Below are positions 10,892-24,345 of a stretch of 64,000 nt of DNA, piece after piece (the first letter of the stretch is position 1; every line of letters starts with the position of its first letter). A program made the translations under genes and the position numbers. This stretch comes from Bugulina stolonifera. Lineage: Eukaryota > Bryozoa > Gymnolaemata > Cheilostomatida > Bugulidae. The notes under the pieces were generated by a model that had not been told where the DNA came from, searched no databases, and worked only from the letters and a program-made list of their open reading frames with translations. The stretch covers positions 6,070,496 to 6,134,495 of the forward strand of contig OW285193.1 in the NCBI GenBank assembly GCA_935421135.1, read 5' to 3'.

Positions 10892-13800
10892 TCAATGAGC
10901 TGTATCTCTCCTCAGTTTATTCACATCTGTATTGTAAAACATGTGATTACTGTAACTGAAAGATGACATCTCACTGTCTGTACTACATATCGTTCTGCCA
11001 CAATGTTGGTCACATGACTGACTAACAGCGTTGTACGCGTGACTGTTGTTAACTTTGATTAGACTGGCATTTACAGTATCTTGTCGGTCTACACAGTTCA
11101 ATACATCGGCAAATATGTCATTCACTAGCGTTGGTAATACAGGGCCTGTCACGTCTATGTAACTGCTTCTTTCTCCACCTTCATTGGTTAACAGTCCAAC
11201 TCGATGCTGTAACCAATCATTTTATAATTAGATATTTTATCTTTTTATATTTTATAGATACATAGTCTACATAATATTATCCACCCATCTGACATCGAAA
11301 CTACCAGTAAAATTTCATTAATACTGACCTGTAATTTACCAATAGTGGCGTTGAGAAAAGGTTGTCTAGAGAGAACAGTGGGTGGTATATTGGCAAGCTG
11401 TCCAGTTATAGAAATGGTCTTGCTATAGTCCGTTAAAAACGTCTTCAGTTTACTCAGCATTTGTTCTCCAACTATTAGCAGAGTAGAGGGAGGTCGATAG
11501 TCTATACGTCTGAAGGCATCGTCTTCCCTAAAAGTAATTAAATTTTAATTTAATACTCATTTAATTTCATTTTAATTAACACTCATCTTTAACAAACTAT
11601 TTTCAATTTAGGTTGTACAATAAAAACATTACAACCTAAAGTAAGATTGTTGTTTCGTTACGGTCATTTGAAGTAATCGAATCTTAACATTTTTATTAGA
11701 GATTACCTAAAAACATGAGCTAGTAGTGTTCTAGATGTAGTAGCAATAACTAAAACAAGGTAGTATCTTCTACAGTCTATGTAACACAATAAGCTAAAGG
11801 AAACAGGTATTTGCAAGATTGAAGTTGCTATCTTCGATTGACATTTAAGAGTTGTCTTTGCTTGTGCAAAACTGGTTCACAATAATATTAATTTTCTTGA
11901 CCAGACAAATTCAAAAATGTTCTTACAAACACTTTTCAACCGAAATTACCAAACAATTTCTGTTTTGAGGATCTGTATATTTAATACAATACCATAAAAT
12001 AACTTTCCATTTCAGCAGGATGTAACTATATAATACTGTACTTACATTTGTACTTTAGCAGGATGTAACTATATAATACTGTACTTACATTTGTACTTTA
12101 GCAGGATGTAACTATATATATAATACTGTACTTACATTTGTACTTTAGTAGGATGTAACTATATAATACTGTACTTACATGTACATTTGTACTTTAGCAG
12201 GATGTAATTATATATATAATACTGTACTTACATTTGTACTTTAGCAGGATGTAGCTATATAATACTGTACTTACATTTGTACCTTAGCAGGATGTAACTA
12301 TATATATAATACTGTACTTACATTTGTACTTTAGTAGGATGTAACTATATAATACTGTACTTACATTTGTACTTTAGCAGGATGTAACTATATAATACTG
12401 TACTTACATTTGTACTTTAGCAGGATGTAACTATATAATACTGTACTTACATTTGTACCTTAGCAGGATGTAACTATATAATACTGTACTTACATTTGTA
12501 CTTTAGCAGGATGTAACTATATAATACTGTACTTACATTTGTACTTTAGCAGGATGTAACTATATAATACTGTACTTACATTTGTACTTTAGTAGGATGT
12601 AACTATATAATACTGTACTTACATTTGTACTTTAGCAGGATGTAACTATATAATGCTGTACTTACATTTGTACTTTAGCAGGATGTAACTATATAATACT
12701 GTACTTACATTTGTACTTTAGTAGGATGTAACTATATAATACTGTACTTACATTTGTACTTTAGCAGGATGTAACTATATAATACTGTACTTACATTTGT
12801 ACTTTAGCAGGATGTAACTATATAATACTGTACTTACAATTGTACTTTAGCAGGATGTAACTATATAATACTGTACTTACAATTGTACTTTAGCAGGATG
12901 TAACTATATATATAATACTGTACTTACATTTGTACTTTAGTAGGATGTAACTATATAATACTGTACTTACATTTGTACCTTAGCAGGATGTAACTATATA
13001 ATACTGTACTTACATTTGTACTTTAGCAGGATGTAACTATATAATACTGTACTTACATTTGTACTTTAGCAGGATGTAACTATATAATACTGTACTTACA
13101 ATTGTACTTTAGCAGGATGTAACTATATAATACTGTACTTACAATTGTACTTTAGCAGGATGTAACTATATAATACTGTACTTACAATTGTACTTTAGCA
13201 GGATGTAACTATATAATACTGTACTTACATTTGTACTTTAGCAGGATGTTACTATATAATACTGCACTTACATTTGTACTTTAGCAGGATGTAACTATAT
13301 AATACTGTACTTACATTTGTACTTTAGCAGCCCTCAGAGAAGGGAACTCGCACTTCTCTAGCCCGATATCCTCAAGCCATTCTAGGGGGTCTTCATCCAG
13401 GCCACCTTGTCTATCAGTGTCTTCATCTATACTAGTATCTAAGGCTAAACTATTTTGGGAACCAGACTCTATATCGAACATGGCTGTATCTACATCAGTG
13501 TGAGATTTCACAGAGGTTCGGCGGGTGCTGTGGTGATATAAGAACATTAGATACATGTTACATGATAGCAATCACAGTAACATCACAGTAACAATGCTAC
13601 GTAACATTAACAATGTGAAGCCATAGTCATGATTTTTGCCCAAGCTTATCAAAGAAACCGGAGAGAAGGGTCATGACTATATAGAAAATTGAATACTACA
13701 GCTGGGCATGTAGTATATCACTTGCTGTACGCTAGCACTGTAGAATAGCCACTATGACTTACCTAGCCGAGTCTGTTCTACTTTCACTTATAATATCTTG

Positions 13801-16800
13801 TATGGGCATGGTAAACTCAACACCTATAAGACACAACACTGTTATTATACTATATATTATACTATGTACATGTATATAGAACAAGTGTGTACTAAGTACA
13901 ATCATAGCCGCATTAACACTTGCTGGACAAGAAATAAGTAAAGTAGTAATTTAAAAGCTATGTAAGTGCTCCATATGTTATACTTTTCTTGCAAGGGAAT
14001 TTGTTTATGAGCAGCCAGGGACTTGGTTTCACATTTGCAGAAAAAGCTCTTAGACTGGATATAGAGCAAAGGGAAGGTACTATACACATGTATAATGTAT
14101 ATGTATATGGATGAGTAAAACTAACGCTACCTTTATCTTGCAGGTTCTGACGGAGACCTCTGGCGGTGGGAGAGATTACAGCAGAAAGTTTAGCACAGCC
14201 ACCACATCTGTATAGGAATAGTAGGGATATGGTTTCATTGCATTATAATGTTATTATACAGTGTATATAGTGAGGACATGGTTTCATTACATTATAATAC
14301 ACTATTATACAGTGCACATGTATATTATAGCAGGACACGTGTTAATATTGTACTATATCTAGCAGTGTAAAATGATAAAGAACAACTGGCAATGGCACAT
14401 CGGAAATTCTGTAGAGTATGGAACACATTTGGAAGTTGTTCTCTTGTTATATTTAAAAGTGCAGGAGAGAATAACTTTGAATTACAAACAGTTAGCATAG
14501 CAGTAGTGTGTACCTGTTGAATAGTACAGTGAAGCCATCGCACAGCATGTAAAAGTAGTTAGAAGTTGAAGTAGCTGTCATTAAATTGTCATAAGCTGAA
14601 TGGAATGCAGACTTCCACTGTACTTTCAATGCTGCATATGCATCTATGGGTAGAGAGCTGGAACAGACATTATAATTAATACAGTAATACAGTAATAATA
14701 GGACTACATATATCCAACATACAAGTGTATTTATACTATCCACCTATCCATAGGTAGATAGACTGTATATATTATGTAGTGTCCCACAATTCCCTGCCTA
14801 CATGTACATGTACATTCAAACTAAACACTTATTTACTGATATTTATAGAAGAATTTAAATTAGCATCACACAGAGACAGGACTATATTATAGAGTATAGA
14901 CTGTGAACTCAAGGAGGACTGGGGAAACCCCCACCCACTATACTAGGGGCAAAAACGAGTGCTTGGAGCTATTTTGAAACAGAGATGGTATTTCCAAATT
15001 CTCAGGTTCAAAATCGCACAAGAGGTTTTCTTTAGTGCACCGAAAACCCTCTCTCCTCGACAATCTTAAGCTGTGTTTATACCCCACCAAGACCTCGAAG
15101 AACATTAAATGTAATTCAGAAATTTTCCGAATTAGCAGTATCTGGTCAAAGCTAATCGATTTTCAAAATCGGCATGTAGTGACTCATCTCAGTGACTCAT
15201 CAGCTAATCATTTTTCAAACTTTATTTTTGCCAAAAATGATTATCAATTTCATTAAAATATCTTTCTATATATTTGAAATCAAATTTTAATTAATATTGA
15301 AGACATTTTTTAGATTTATTTTTAGGATGCCATCAACTCTCGGTGACACAGTGAATTATTGGCAACAATATCAACAGGTTACAAAGAGCTTCATAAATAA
15401 ACCCTTAGTACCAGACCACAGTTCGCTATCAGAATATTCGGAGAAACCCATGATATGTTCATTCAGTGCTATAGAGTATTTTTTAGGTCAGAAAGTGACC
15501 TAGTTAGATATCTTTATAGAACATCAACTTACTTGGTCTTAACTTTGTCCACTGTAGTTCTAGGGTAGAGGTTTAGCCAAGGTAGCATAGGGAATGTATA
15601 GTAGTGTAGGTGTCTGTGGAACCAGCTCTGGGCACAGCTACTAGGCTACAGATTATATAAACACGCACCTCTAAGAGAAAAGTGGAAGGCACTTTTAGAA
15701 GGAAAAAAGGACATACACGGAGGTCAACTTTTACAATAAACCACTAGACTAGCTGTAATTGAATTCTTCTGAACTGTGGATACAGACTACATTGAAATCC
15801 TCAAGTTCAGCTGGTGATCTCAAAGACAATACCGCCTCAGAGTTAAGAGAGTCGAGTAATAACTCAAGGAGAAGCACTCCCCACCACAATATATACACGG
15901 AGACTAGGCTAAACAATCTGGGCATGTTGCCAAGTAAATTGCGTACCTTCTGTGAGATGAAGTCAGCCAGTGCCTTGCTCTCTAGTTCAGCTGATACAGT
16001 AGTCAGTGTAGAGAGATCATACTTAGAGGTCAAGCGAACCTTTGTATATAGCGAGTAATCAACAGGAAGTATGTCAATGACATCTTGCTAAAACAGACAA
16101 TAGGAACCATAAAACAGGCAGAGATATCACAGCAATCCTTCAACTGTCTGTATCACTCAGTATTGTCTAGATTCCATGGCTTGCTACTGTAACAAGTGAA
16201 TACAGTGCATATCATCGTCAACGTCTGTATTTAATATCTGCAATGACACATACCTTGATATCCGAAGTAAGCTCATGCAAGGAGCTGGTCGATTTATGTT
16301 CATGTGATGTGATGCGTCTTCTCTTGTACCTATATAATACCAATACCATATTAGGGATGATATCAGATGACACAGGGACGACGTAATGTGTACATACTGC
16401 CTATGATAAGTACATCTGTTGTTTTAGAGAAGGAGAGAGAGCCGTCAGTAGAAGTCAAACTGTACTTACCTCCCTGTCTTACAATTAGTACTTGTGTACT
16501 TACCTGTCTACAATATGATGAGTACTTGTGTACTTACCTGTCTATCCTATAATGAATACTTGTGTACTCACCTGTTTATACTATGAGTACTTGTGTAGTT
16601 ACCTGTTTATACTATGAGTACTTGTGTACTTACCTGTCTACATTATTATGAGTACTTGTGTACTTACCTGTCTATCTTATCATCTGGAGTTTTAGGAATG
16701 ACAAACTCTTCCTCTACAGAGTTCCTCTCTACTCTAGCATATGACCACTTCACGTTGCTCTCGGGTGTCTTGGGTATGAAACAGTCTAACTCCTCACTAC

Positions 16801-17280
16801 TTGGTGTAACAGGAATGGGTGAGGACGCAGGTGGCGTAGAGCAGGACGCTGTTCTAAACGGGTTGACATTCCGCCCTACTGGTTAAAACAAAATTACAGC
16901 TTTTAGCCTGCATGTGAGTTTCATATTAGAGGAGCTCATTCTCATTCGTTTACATGAAAAGATAGTTGTATTCTGTCACAATGTAAACAAACTGTTCTAT
17001 AAAAACTTTAAGTTTGAACATAAACTCCCCCAAAACTCACAGTTAGTCACCAACGACTAACATATACATGAATGCAGCACATTTACATCTGGTTGGTAAC
17101 AGTTAACACATAGCAGAAGCTGTTGTAAGGTATACGTATGTATATACCTTTAGTAGGAAGTGGCTCATCTGCACTGTGATTGGCTAATGAAGTGGAAAGG
17201 TCACTTAGTACACTAGATCTCTTCCTACGTGTGACCACCCTCAACTTTCCTGTCACTCTTTTAAAATCTGGTGATGTCAT
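10892..17280 (-). CDS. DONSON: DONSON, replication fork/initiation protein
   Basis: Eleven exons on the minus strand: 17148-17280, 16668-16878, 16254-16329, 15947-16087, 15533-15645, 14514-14657, 14131-14207, 13763-13823, 13315-13527, 11329-11527 and 10892-11206. Every phase agrees and they encode 560 residues, close to the human 566. Family landmarks in order: the basic N-terminus (SPDFKRVTGKLRVVTRRKRS), an NPF motif, the LPVDYSLYTKVRLTS segment, MLPWLNLYPR, YFYMLCDGFTVLF, VISPTARGLRQNLQDKGVEF, the acidic linker before EWLEDIGLEK, IPPTVLSRQPFLNATIGKLQ and a VTGPVLPTLVND block. DONSON helps load GINS onto the MCM helicase and protects forks. The C-terminus is divergent from vertebrates. The ATG at 17280 aligns with the family start, although an upstream in-frame extension to a possible acceptor near 17300 is open. 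Introns 2 and 9 contain splice-site minisatellites. Confidence 0.93.
12012..13330 (-). repeat. 43-bp minisatellite built from a DONSON exon end plus its 5' splice site
   Basis: About 30 head-to-tail copies of a 43-bp unit fill most of the DONSON intron between exons 13315-13527 and 11329-11527. On the gene strand each unit is 16 bases of exon end (CTGCTAAAGTACAAAT) followed by GTAAGTACAG and 17 more intron bases, so each copy repeats the authentic donor in context. Some units carry an extra TATA, and one carries an extra 8 bases near 12181. Copies are very similar, implying recent expansion or homogenisation. Confidence 0.97.
15749..15946 (-). other. DONSON intron that stays open in frame
   Basis: The DONSON frame of exon 15947-16087 continues open without a stop through its donor for about 65 more codons, ending at 15749. 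The human protein has roughly 20 residues more here than the spliced model. Intron retention or an extra small exon (for example around 15770-15830, encoding an LRSPAELEDFN-like segment) is possible; I keep the simple splice because the following exon joins in phase. Confidence 0.3.
16485..16675 (-). repeat. Second splice-donor minisatellite in DONSON
   Basis: About five to seven degenerate tandem units of 41-48 bp occupy the start of DONSON intron 2. On the gene strand each has the form ATAGACAG followed by GTAAGTACACAAGTACTCAT, that is, the exon-2 end plus its donor. Variants GTAACTAC and GTGAGTAC occur. The array starts at the real donor (exon end 16668). Confidence 0.9.
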
Positions 17281-18869
17281 GGCAGAACTTCTAGACTCGG
17301 TCTAGAGAAATAGTAAACTATAGCATAAAATTGAAAACTAACCCAAGACCAACAAATTAATCCATGATCTATTGATTACAATGAAAAGTTATCCTCTCTC
17401 AACTGAGAGAAGAAAACTTCTAAATTGTGACCACAGTATTTAGATAAAAGGGCAAGTGTCAGTGGCTATAGTTAACAGACCAAGCATTTGCATGTATTGG
17501 GCTTAACCCATCAGATTCATGTTAGCAATAATGAAAATGATGTGTAGAACAGCTTTGTATACCTACAAAGTTAAACTATATTATTGTTATATTGCTTCAA
17601 GAATAAGTGAGCGTATAAGTAGGTCACAGATCTCGAAAGTGTAAGCTAAAAACCTAAATATGAAAAACAACATTTGCAGGCCAGAACAAATCTAGTAGAC
17701 TATGTTACCATTTTACAGCAAAGTAGCTGAATTGAAGTCAATCTTGAATAGTTGGTGCGGTTGTTGCGGTGAACAGCACTGTTAAATCTACAAGTAGATT
17801 TAAATTTTGTTATTCTAACATAATTACCAACAAAATGTAAAATCTGACGACGAAAAGGTTCTTCTATCTTCTACCAAAAAGTAAGAGTTTCTGACTAAAG
17901 ACAAGCCAAGCCTAAATCTACTCAAGATATTGATTATGTTGTAACTACTACACTTGTCACATCAAAACATTGCAAGAAGTATAAGTATATTGTATAAAAA
18001 CTTATAATATGCCATTTGGCACACTGGTCATTGACCATACAGGAATCCAGTGAATCGTGCTTGGGCTGGAAAAGTGAATTTTATCAGTGCACAGTGGCAA
18101 AGATATTTCCTCCTACAACCTCAAATAGTAATCTAGCCTGTATTTGCTGTTTGTATCATTGTCATGGGACCTTGTGCCATACTGCTGTTTATAAGCCATC
18201 CAGGCCACATCCGAATACATCCCATCTTTGAAAGCTTATGCGAAAGTCTTCATGATCGTGTATAGATTTGTATTCTTGTTTTTGGTTGTACTTGGTTAGC
18301 GCATCTTTCAACTTTTCTCAGTTTCTTTGTATGCTGTGACAGTAGACCTTTTTGCCGTTGGCATATTATTACAATTTCCATGCTCGCACCAGTTTTCTAC
18401 TGCACCAAGACCTTCCTCAAAATCGAATCCGCTTTCCAAGCCATCGCTCTCCTAAAAAATCCAATGTTTTGCTCTTGACTGATGCTGAGCTTTTGATGTA
18501 AATGTAATTTCATAAAGTCAGCGTGATGTTGTACTTCAGGTAGGGGTCCCATACAGTGTCTGCGTATTCTAACATTAGTCTGCATAAGCTTGTGTTTGCT
18601 ATGAGACGGCAGTGTTTTGGAACATTGTGGAGCACATACATTTTCATACCGAGGACCTTATGAGCTTTTTATGTCTTTTGTGCTATGTGCTTGTCAAATC
18701 TGATATTAGACTGTATGGTTACTACCATGCATCGTGTGTCACCCAGTTTGTTGGTTGGTAGGACTGTTGCCAAGTGCGGTTGCATGGCATTACAATTAAA
18801 TTATACCACTGGTTTTCTGTCAAGGTTAATTCAATAAATGAATTAGAATTAAGAAGGAGCTCTTTTACT

Positions 18870-19140
18870 CCTTGGAATTAATATTATTTTATTATTAGGC
18901 AATAATTTAGTAATATTTCCATTACTATTATAATTATTATAGCCTATACATTTTCAGCAGTTAAAATAGAATTTTAAATAGAATTTAATGATATCAATAA
19001 AATATAATAATATAAATATTATTTATTATTTTAATTATAAAATAATCTAATGATAATAATATGATAATAATAATATATATAATTAATATAAAAAAATCTG
19101 AAAAAATATAATTAATATAAATATAAATAATAAATATCGA
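18870..19140. repeat. AT low-complexity block
   Basis: Nearly pure A/T sequence made of ATAATA/TATAAT runs. No coding potential. Confidence 0.8.
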
Positions 19141-20509
19141 ATATGAACTGGTTAAATTTATTTACCACCAACCACCAGCTTGAACTTCAACTTTGCTTGG
19201 ACTTGAAAGTTAGTTTGCTGGCTCTGAACAAGATAGATTAATGAAAGCAAAGTCAGTGGCCTAAAATGGCTAAAAACGGTATGTCGTGAAGAGAATAAAG
19301 ATATATATGGGCCTAGTCGTTCGAGTAGTCGAATCACAGGAAAAAAAAGAAAGATTTGGGTCAAATCAGAGAGTAACTCTATGGGTCAAATGAATAATGA
19401 GCAAAGATCACCTACCTCTCTCTATGGCAAAGATACACTGAACTGGAGCTATCTTTGTAATGAGTATGCGCTGGCCTGAACTGTATACTTTCCAATGTCC
19501 CGCCAAAGATTGTGTGGCTGTGGTTTCTAGTTCTTATGCGGGTGTACTGGCGTAAACACCATAGAATTGTAAATTACGAACCCTCAAATATTTTCCGGAA
19601 ACATGTATAAACACGATCTAGGATTCTTGGGTCGCAGACGTCGAAAGTGAGCTACAGTTTTCTTCTCTATCGGAATCCAAATAAAACACATGTTAGCAAG
19701 TTTCATTTTGAACTCAAGTTCGTTGCCATGGCCAGCTCTTAGCTGTGACTCTTCAAATTGCAAGTCAATTCTTTTTAGCAACTCATCAAGACTTTCAAAT
19801 TGAAAATATTCATATGTCCCCAGAATGAGAATCTCAAGTTATTTTTCTAGTTGAAGTTTCAAGTTTAGTTATCTAGACCAACGCAACTGCAACCGCCAAC
19901 CACTCAAGATTTAGATCAAGTTGCACCAATTCAATTCTTTTATTTTCTTGTTTAGCTGAAGTTTTGTTATATAAGGTTATTGAATTATTGGGCTGTTACT
20001 TAGGTTTAAGTGAAATATTGTAACTAAACTAGTGCTGATCGTAATTATTATAATTATAATTATTTTTATTTTATACATATTTATATTATTTATTTTATAA
20101 AAATTTATGAGACTGCCCTTGACATTTGCTTATCCACCACATTCTTCTCGCGTGGCTTGTCACTTCAGTTTTAGGGCTATGTTTACAACGAATATCATAT
20201 GTCAACAGATGCAAAAATTTGTGCTCTACAATATGGTACCTAGGCTAATAAAAATATCTGTATTTACCAAATTAAGCTAATCCAGTTAAAAGATTGGTGG
20301 CATTAAGTCAGTTCGGCAGTAATAAACGACAACTCCAATCGATGCTATAGAAACTTGGGAGTCGTTAAAAGATGCTTTTAGTGGCAGTGCGCATTGACAA
20401 AACATGTCGCATAGTATAGGTATTCAAATCGTAAGAATATCACGTGACTAAATTCGCGTTCGCACAACTGTGTTATTTATGTACAGCCTTAGTCCGCACA
20501 CTCTCCGCA

Positions 20510-20700
20510 CACTCATGCTTGTGAAAAAGTTTAATAACTTTATAGTCCATCAGCCAAGCAGCAAAATTATGACTTTTCGCTCCTGACCTCTCCAATCTAC
20601 ACAATTTTTTGTGTACAGATAGATTAAAACATGGGCAATTCAAATCCACTTACTAACCCCTCGAAATCACTTGACAAAGGGGTGAAAATTTAATTTTTTC
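20510..20700 (-). repeat. Dispersed repeat, copy 1 (inverted relative to copy 2)
   Basis: Contains ATAGTCCATCAGCCAAGCAG and GCTCCTGACCTCTCCAATC, the reverse complement of the unit at 24240-24345 with substitutions and small gaps. The flanking sequence (the CCCCTC...GGGGTGAAAA area) also resembles the other copy. Confidence 0.7.
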
Positions 20701-23700
20701 GAAATTTTCAAAATTAGAGTTGTCTGCTCCTTACTTGCTGTTAGAAACTATTAGAATCCCCCTACGCCAACTTTCATTGGTCAGTTGCATGCGCTTCCTG
20801 TCATTTTGATAAATTATCTAAGAAAGTGAGTAGCAGGAAACCTACTGGATAGGCTACTAGATTTGGCAACTTTTGTAGCAAATGTGTAATGATAAATTCA
20901 TTCAGTTCTCCATATTGGTTATCTTGAGAGTTGAATGGAGCATCCAAAGACCGACAAACTGTTCTCTAAATAAATATTGACATAGATATTCATTGAATTA
21001 TGGAAACAGACAGCTAGACATTAGACAAGGAGTTAGTTTGAGCTGAGAGTTAACTCACTCTGACTCTAGGGTTCACAACACATAATAGAGGTCTATCATG
21101 AGAATCACTAGTAACCAAAGGCTAAATATGACATCAGTTTCTCTGGAAAAGGTATGTGACTGACTAGGAGAAAGATTATATTCAATAGTTATAGTAATAG
21201 TTAGTAGGCCTAGCTAGTTGGTTGAAAAATTTGAACTTCATTTTGTGACATGGATAAAAATTTAAGTTTACCTAATTTAATTATTTATGGCAATTACTTT
21301 TTAGTGGAAACATGTATTTATCCATAATTATAATTAATAATAATTATCATTTCATAAAATTCTTATTGCTTATTCCATTGCCATGTGAATTATGCTCATA
21401 CCTCGTCACAAATCTGTTATAATTACTCAATATGAATATAATATTTTTATAATAATATAATTAAATGTGATGAAGTTGATCGCAATCAGCAAAATTTTTT
21501 GCATGATCTTGATCCACAAAAAATTTATAAAATAGCCTAAATGTAGTTTTAAATACACATGTATAATTATTTGTTATGGTTATAGACACTTATACAAAAT
21601 TATACTAAATGTAGTCTTGTATTGTGTTATTCTGTTATTCTCATTATGTTATAGTGTAGCAAGACTGCTATAGTAGGCCTATGTTTTACCTAGCAATGCA
21701 ATATGGATTTCGATTTCATTTTGATTTTAATGTATATAATTAAGGGTAATGTTCAAGTAGTCTAATCTAGGTTGTAGTTATGTTCCATGTTTACTAGATA
21801 TTTTCTGGAGGAGACTTGCATTAAAACTGTGGCATTAATTTCACGGCGAAGGCTGCAGTTATGTTTGCCCTTCTGTTATTTCACATGCACACAGCCCTTC
21901 CACTCCTATTATTGTTCTACAAATATTTTTCCATCTACACCCTAGAATAATTCTTTGTTTCTGGACCAGCACATTTATATTTTATTACCTACAGCTGTAA
22001 AACCCTTGCTGTTTTAGGTGCAAGTTGCATTGCTGAAAAGAAGCCTTGAAGATGTGATTGGTGGGTGATAAGGCATGCGTATCCGTACCAACATTACAAG
22101 ATATACACAGCAAGCATGCGGACAGACCTTGCCTTAGTAGGTATGTTCTTACTGCCGATGCAAGGGGCTATATCAGAAAATATTTTTGATGGATGATATA
22201 TACATGTAAGAATTCCTTGAAGCAGAACTCTTCACTTTTCTCCCTTATGTTCAAACATGCATAAATTTAAATTATGAGCTCGCGCACATACGTTTCCATT
22301 ATGAAGGGTAAAAAAAGATCTAATTTGTTGTTTAGCAAATCATACTCTTGAGAACATCTTTTAGAAAAATTAGATGAGTTTGTGTATTTTTGTCTTTTAC
22401 TAGGGCGGACTGGCTAGAAACAATGTTGCCGTGTTACTACCTCAACTAAATTACGATCAACCTCAGCAGCATACAGTACCATCGACGGTGATGATGACAG
22501 CTATGATGGTGATTCTTGAAGGACGCAGAGCTATCATTGAAGTAGGCTAGTATAGGTATTTCAAATGCTATCAACCAAACGAAATCAAGTACCACATGGC
22601 CACTGAACACCCGAAGACTAAACTATTAATAGTACTGAACAAAACGGTACCACAATTGCTGTATAACCTTGTATTCCTAGTGTGCAGTATGACACTCCAT
22701 GTACCTAGTGAAACAAAGTTTCAAATTATTAATCGTTATTTGTATTCGAAGAAGTTACCCTAATCATCTACCTGAGCACAGAAAATCTGTCAATACACTT
22801 GGATTTACACGTTTCATAACTAGTGGTGGGACAAGTCACCTTTCCCCACCACGTAAGTCGTTACTGAAGATTCGTGCTACCCATGCCAATTATGTTGCTG
22901 CAATTTGTACAAGAGTCTATAAACTGAGGATGGAAGTACCTCGCCCTGGATGAGGGGTATTAGATCTCACCTACAAAGTTATTTAGTGGTGAAACTATTT
23001 AAACTGACATGTTACATACTGTCTGTTGCTCCTGTAAGAAAACAAATATGCAAGTACACAGTACCAGATGATATATAGATACTTGTATGCCTGTATATTA
23101 ATTGTAAGTTTAGCCTAAATTCTAATTTGTAAATTTATATGCATGTCATATTTTGTGTCTGTGTTAGGTTGTCTGTATCTTACTGAATCAAATTATAACT
23201 AATTTTTTAGTTTCATGGTACAGCACATGTTCCTTCGAACTCACTCTATTAGCTCTAGTTCTTATTGTCCCTGCAAGTGGGTAATATACGTAGAGGTCAT
23301 GTCATGTTATGGGTTTTTGCATATATTTTATGCTTAGTCACTAAATATAATATACTAACTAACCTGTATCTTTAATTGTAATAAAGTACATCAATATTAT
23401 CTTACAATCGCTGGGCTGATGCTGAAACTACATTACAAGATACACTAATGGCTCATAAGTTCTCAAGTAGATACAGTAGAACAGCACTAGAGTATACTTG
23501 GAAGGTCAGCAAATAACAGTAAATGTTTATCAAATTCTAAAATTTTCATGAGTGATTATTTTACGTGTTATTTCCACTGTAACAAAAGAGACGTTGCTCT
23601 CCGTAGAAAGTCTGCGCAGGTTATCATGTTATTATGCACAGATTATTGCACTGAATGTAGTAACAGCATCCTTAAATACGAAGAAGGTCATTGTCAAACT

Positions 23701-23784
23701 ATTCTAGAATCATAAAATTGGGGCCTTGTTTACGATAACACCAAAAATCTCTGCAGTTTGTGGAAATTTCAATGATTTGCTGTT

Positions 23785-24115
23785 TTTTAGGAATTATCCC
23801 CCTCCGTAACGAAATAATTTATCTTTTAATCATAGAGCTTTTAGACTGACACTCATGAAATTTGACATGGAGCACTAGACTGCTTGTGGTAGCATCATAG
23901 TTGAATATGAAGAGCCTATGTGTTATGGATTTGGTGCCAGAAGGTTTTCTATTATAGGGAATTATCCCCTCTGTAACGAAGGAATTTTCCCTGTAATTAT
24001 AAGACCTTTGAACTGACACTTATGAATTTTGACACAGACCACTAGACTACTTGTAGTAACATTATGTTGAGATATGAAGAGCTCATGCATTATGGATTTT
24101 GTGTCAGAAGGTTTG
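23785..24115 (+). repeat. Diverged tandem duplication, about 170-bp unit
   Basis: Two adjacent copies share GGAATTATCCCC, a following 'CTGTAACGAA'-type stretch, ACTGACACT.ATGAA, AGCACTAGACT and TTATGGATTT...GCCAGAAGG-like segments in the same order: copy 1 about 23785-23945, copy 2 about 23958-24110. Non-coding. Confidence 0.75.
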
Positions 24116-24239
24116 CAAACCACAAAAAATGGCAAATATTGGCAATTTTTGCTGAGGGGGTGAACTTTGACCTAAAATTTGAGGTCTCCGTCAACATATT
24201 TCAGAGGGTTAGTTTCCAGAATCATAAAATTCAGGTCTT

Positions 24240-24345
24240 GTTTACTTTGGAGCCAAAAATTTGTGTAGATTGGAGAGGTCAGGAGCGAACTTCAAAAACT
24301 AAGCCACTTTTTGATGGTTGGCTGATGGACTATTAAATCTATTAA
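24240..24345 (+). repeat. Dispersed repeat, copy 2
   Basis: Contains GATTGGAGAGGTCAGGAGCG and GGTTGGCTGATGGACTATTA, matching copy 1 at 20510-20640 in opposite orientation. The pair could be the ends of one roughly 3.8-kb element or two independent insertions. Confidence 0.7.

Noticed and set aside
12012..13330. Regular array that could be mistaken for CRISPR
   Set aside because: The whole 43-bp unit is repeated with no unique spacers, and it lies in an intron of an animal gene.
15759..16058. 99-codon plus-strand frame
   Set aside because: Antisense shadow of the DONSON exon 15947-16087 and its open intron.
23819..24336. Short frames on both strands across the 170-bp duplication
   Set aside because: The frames follow the non-coding duplicated unit and show no protein-like composition.
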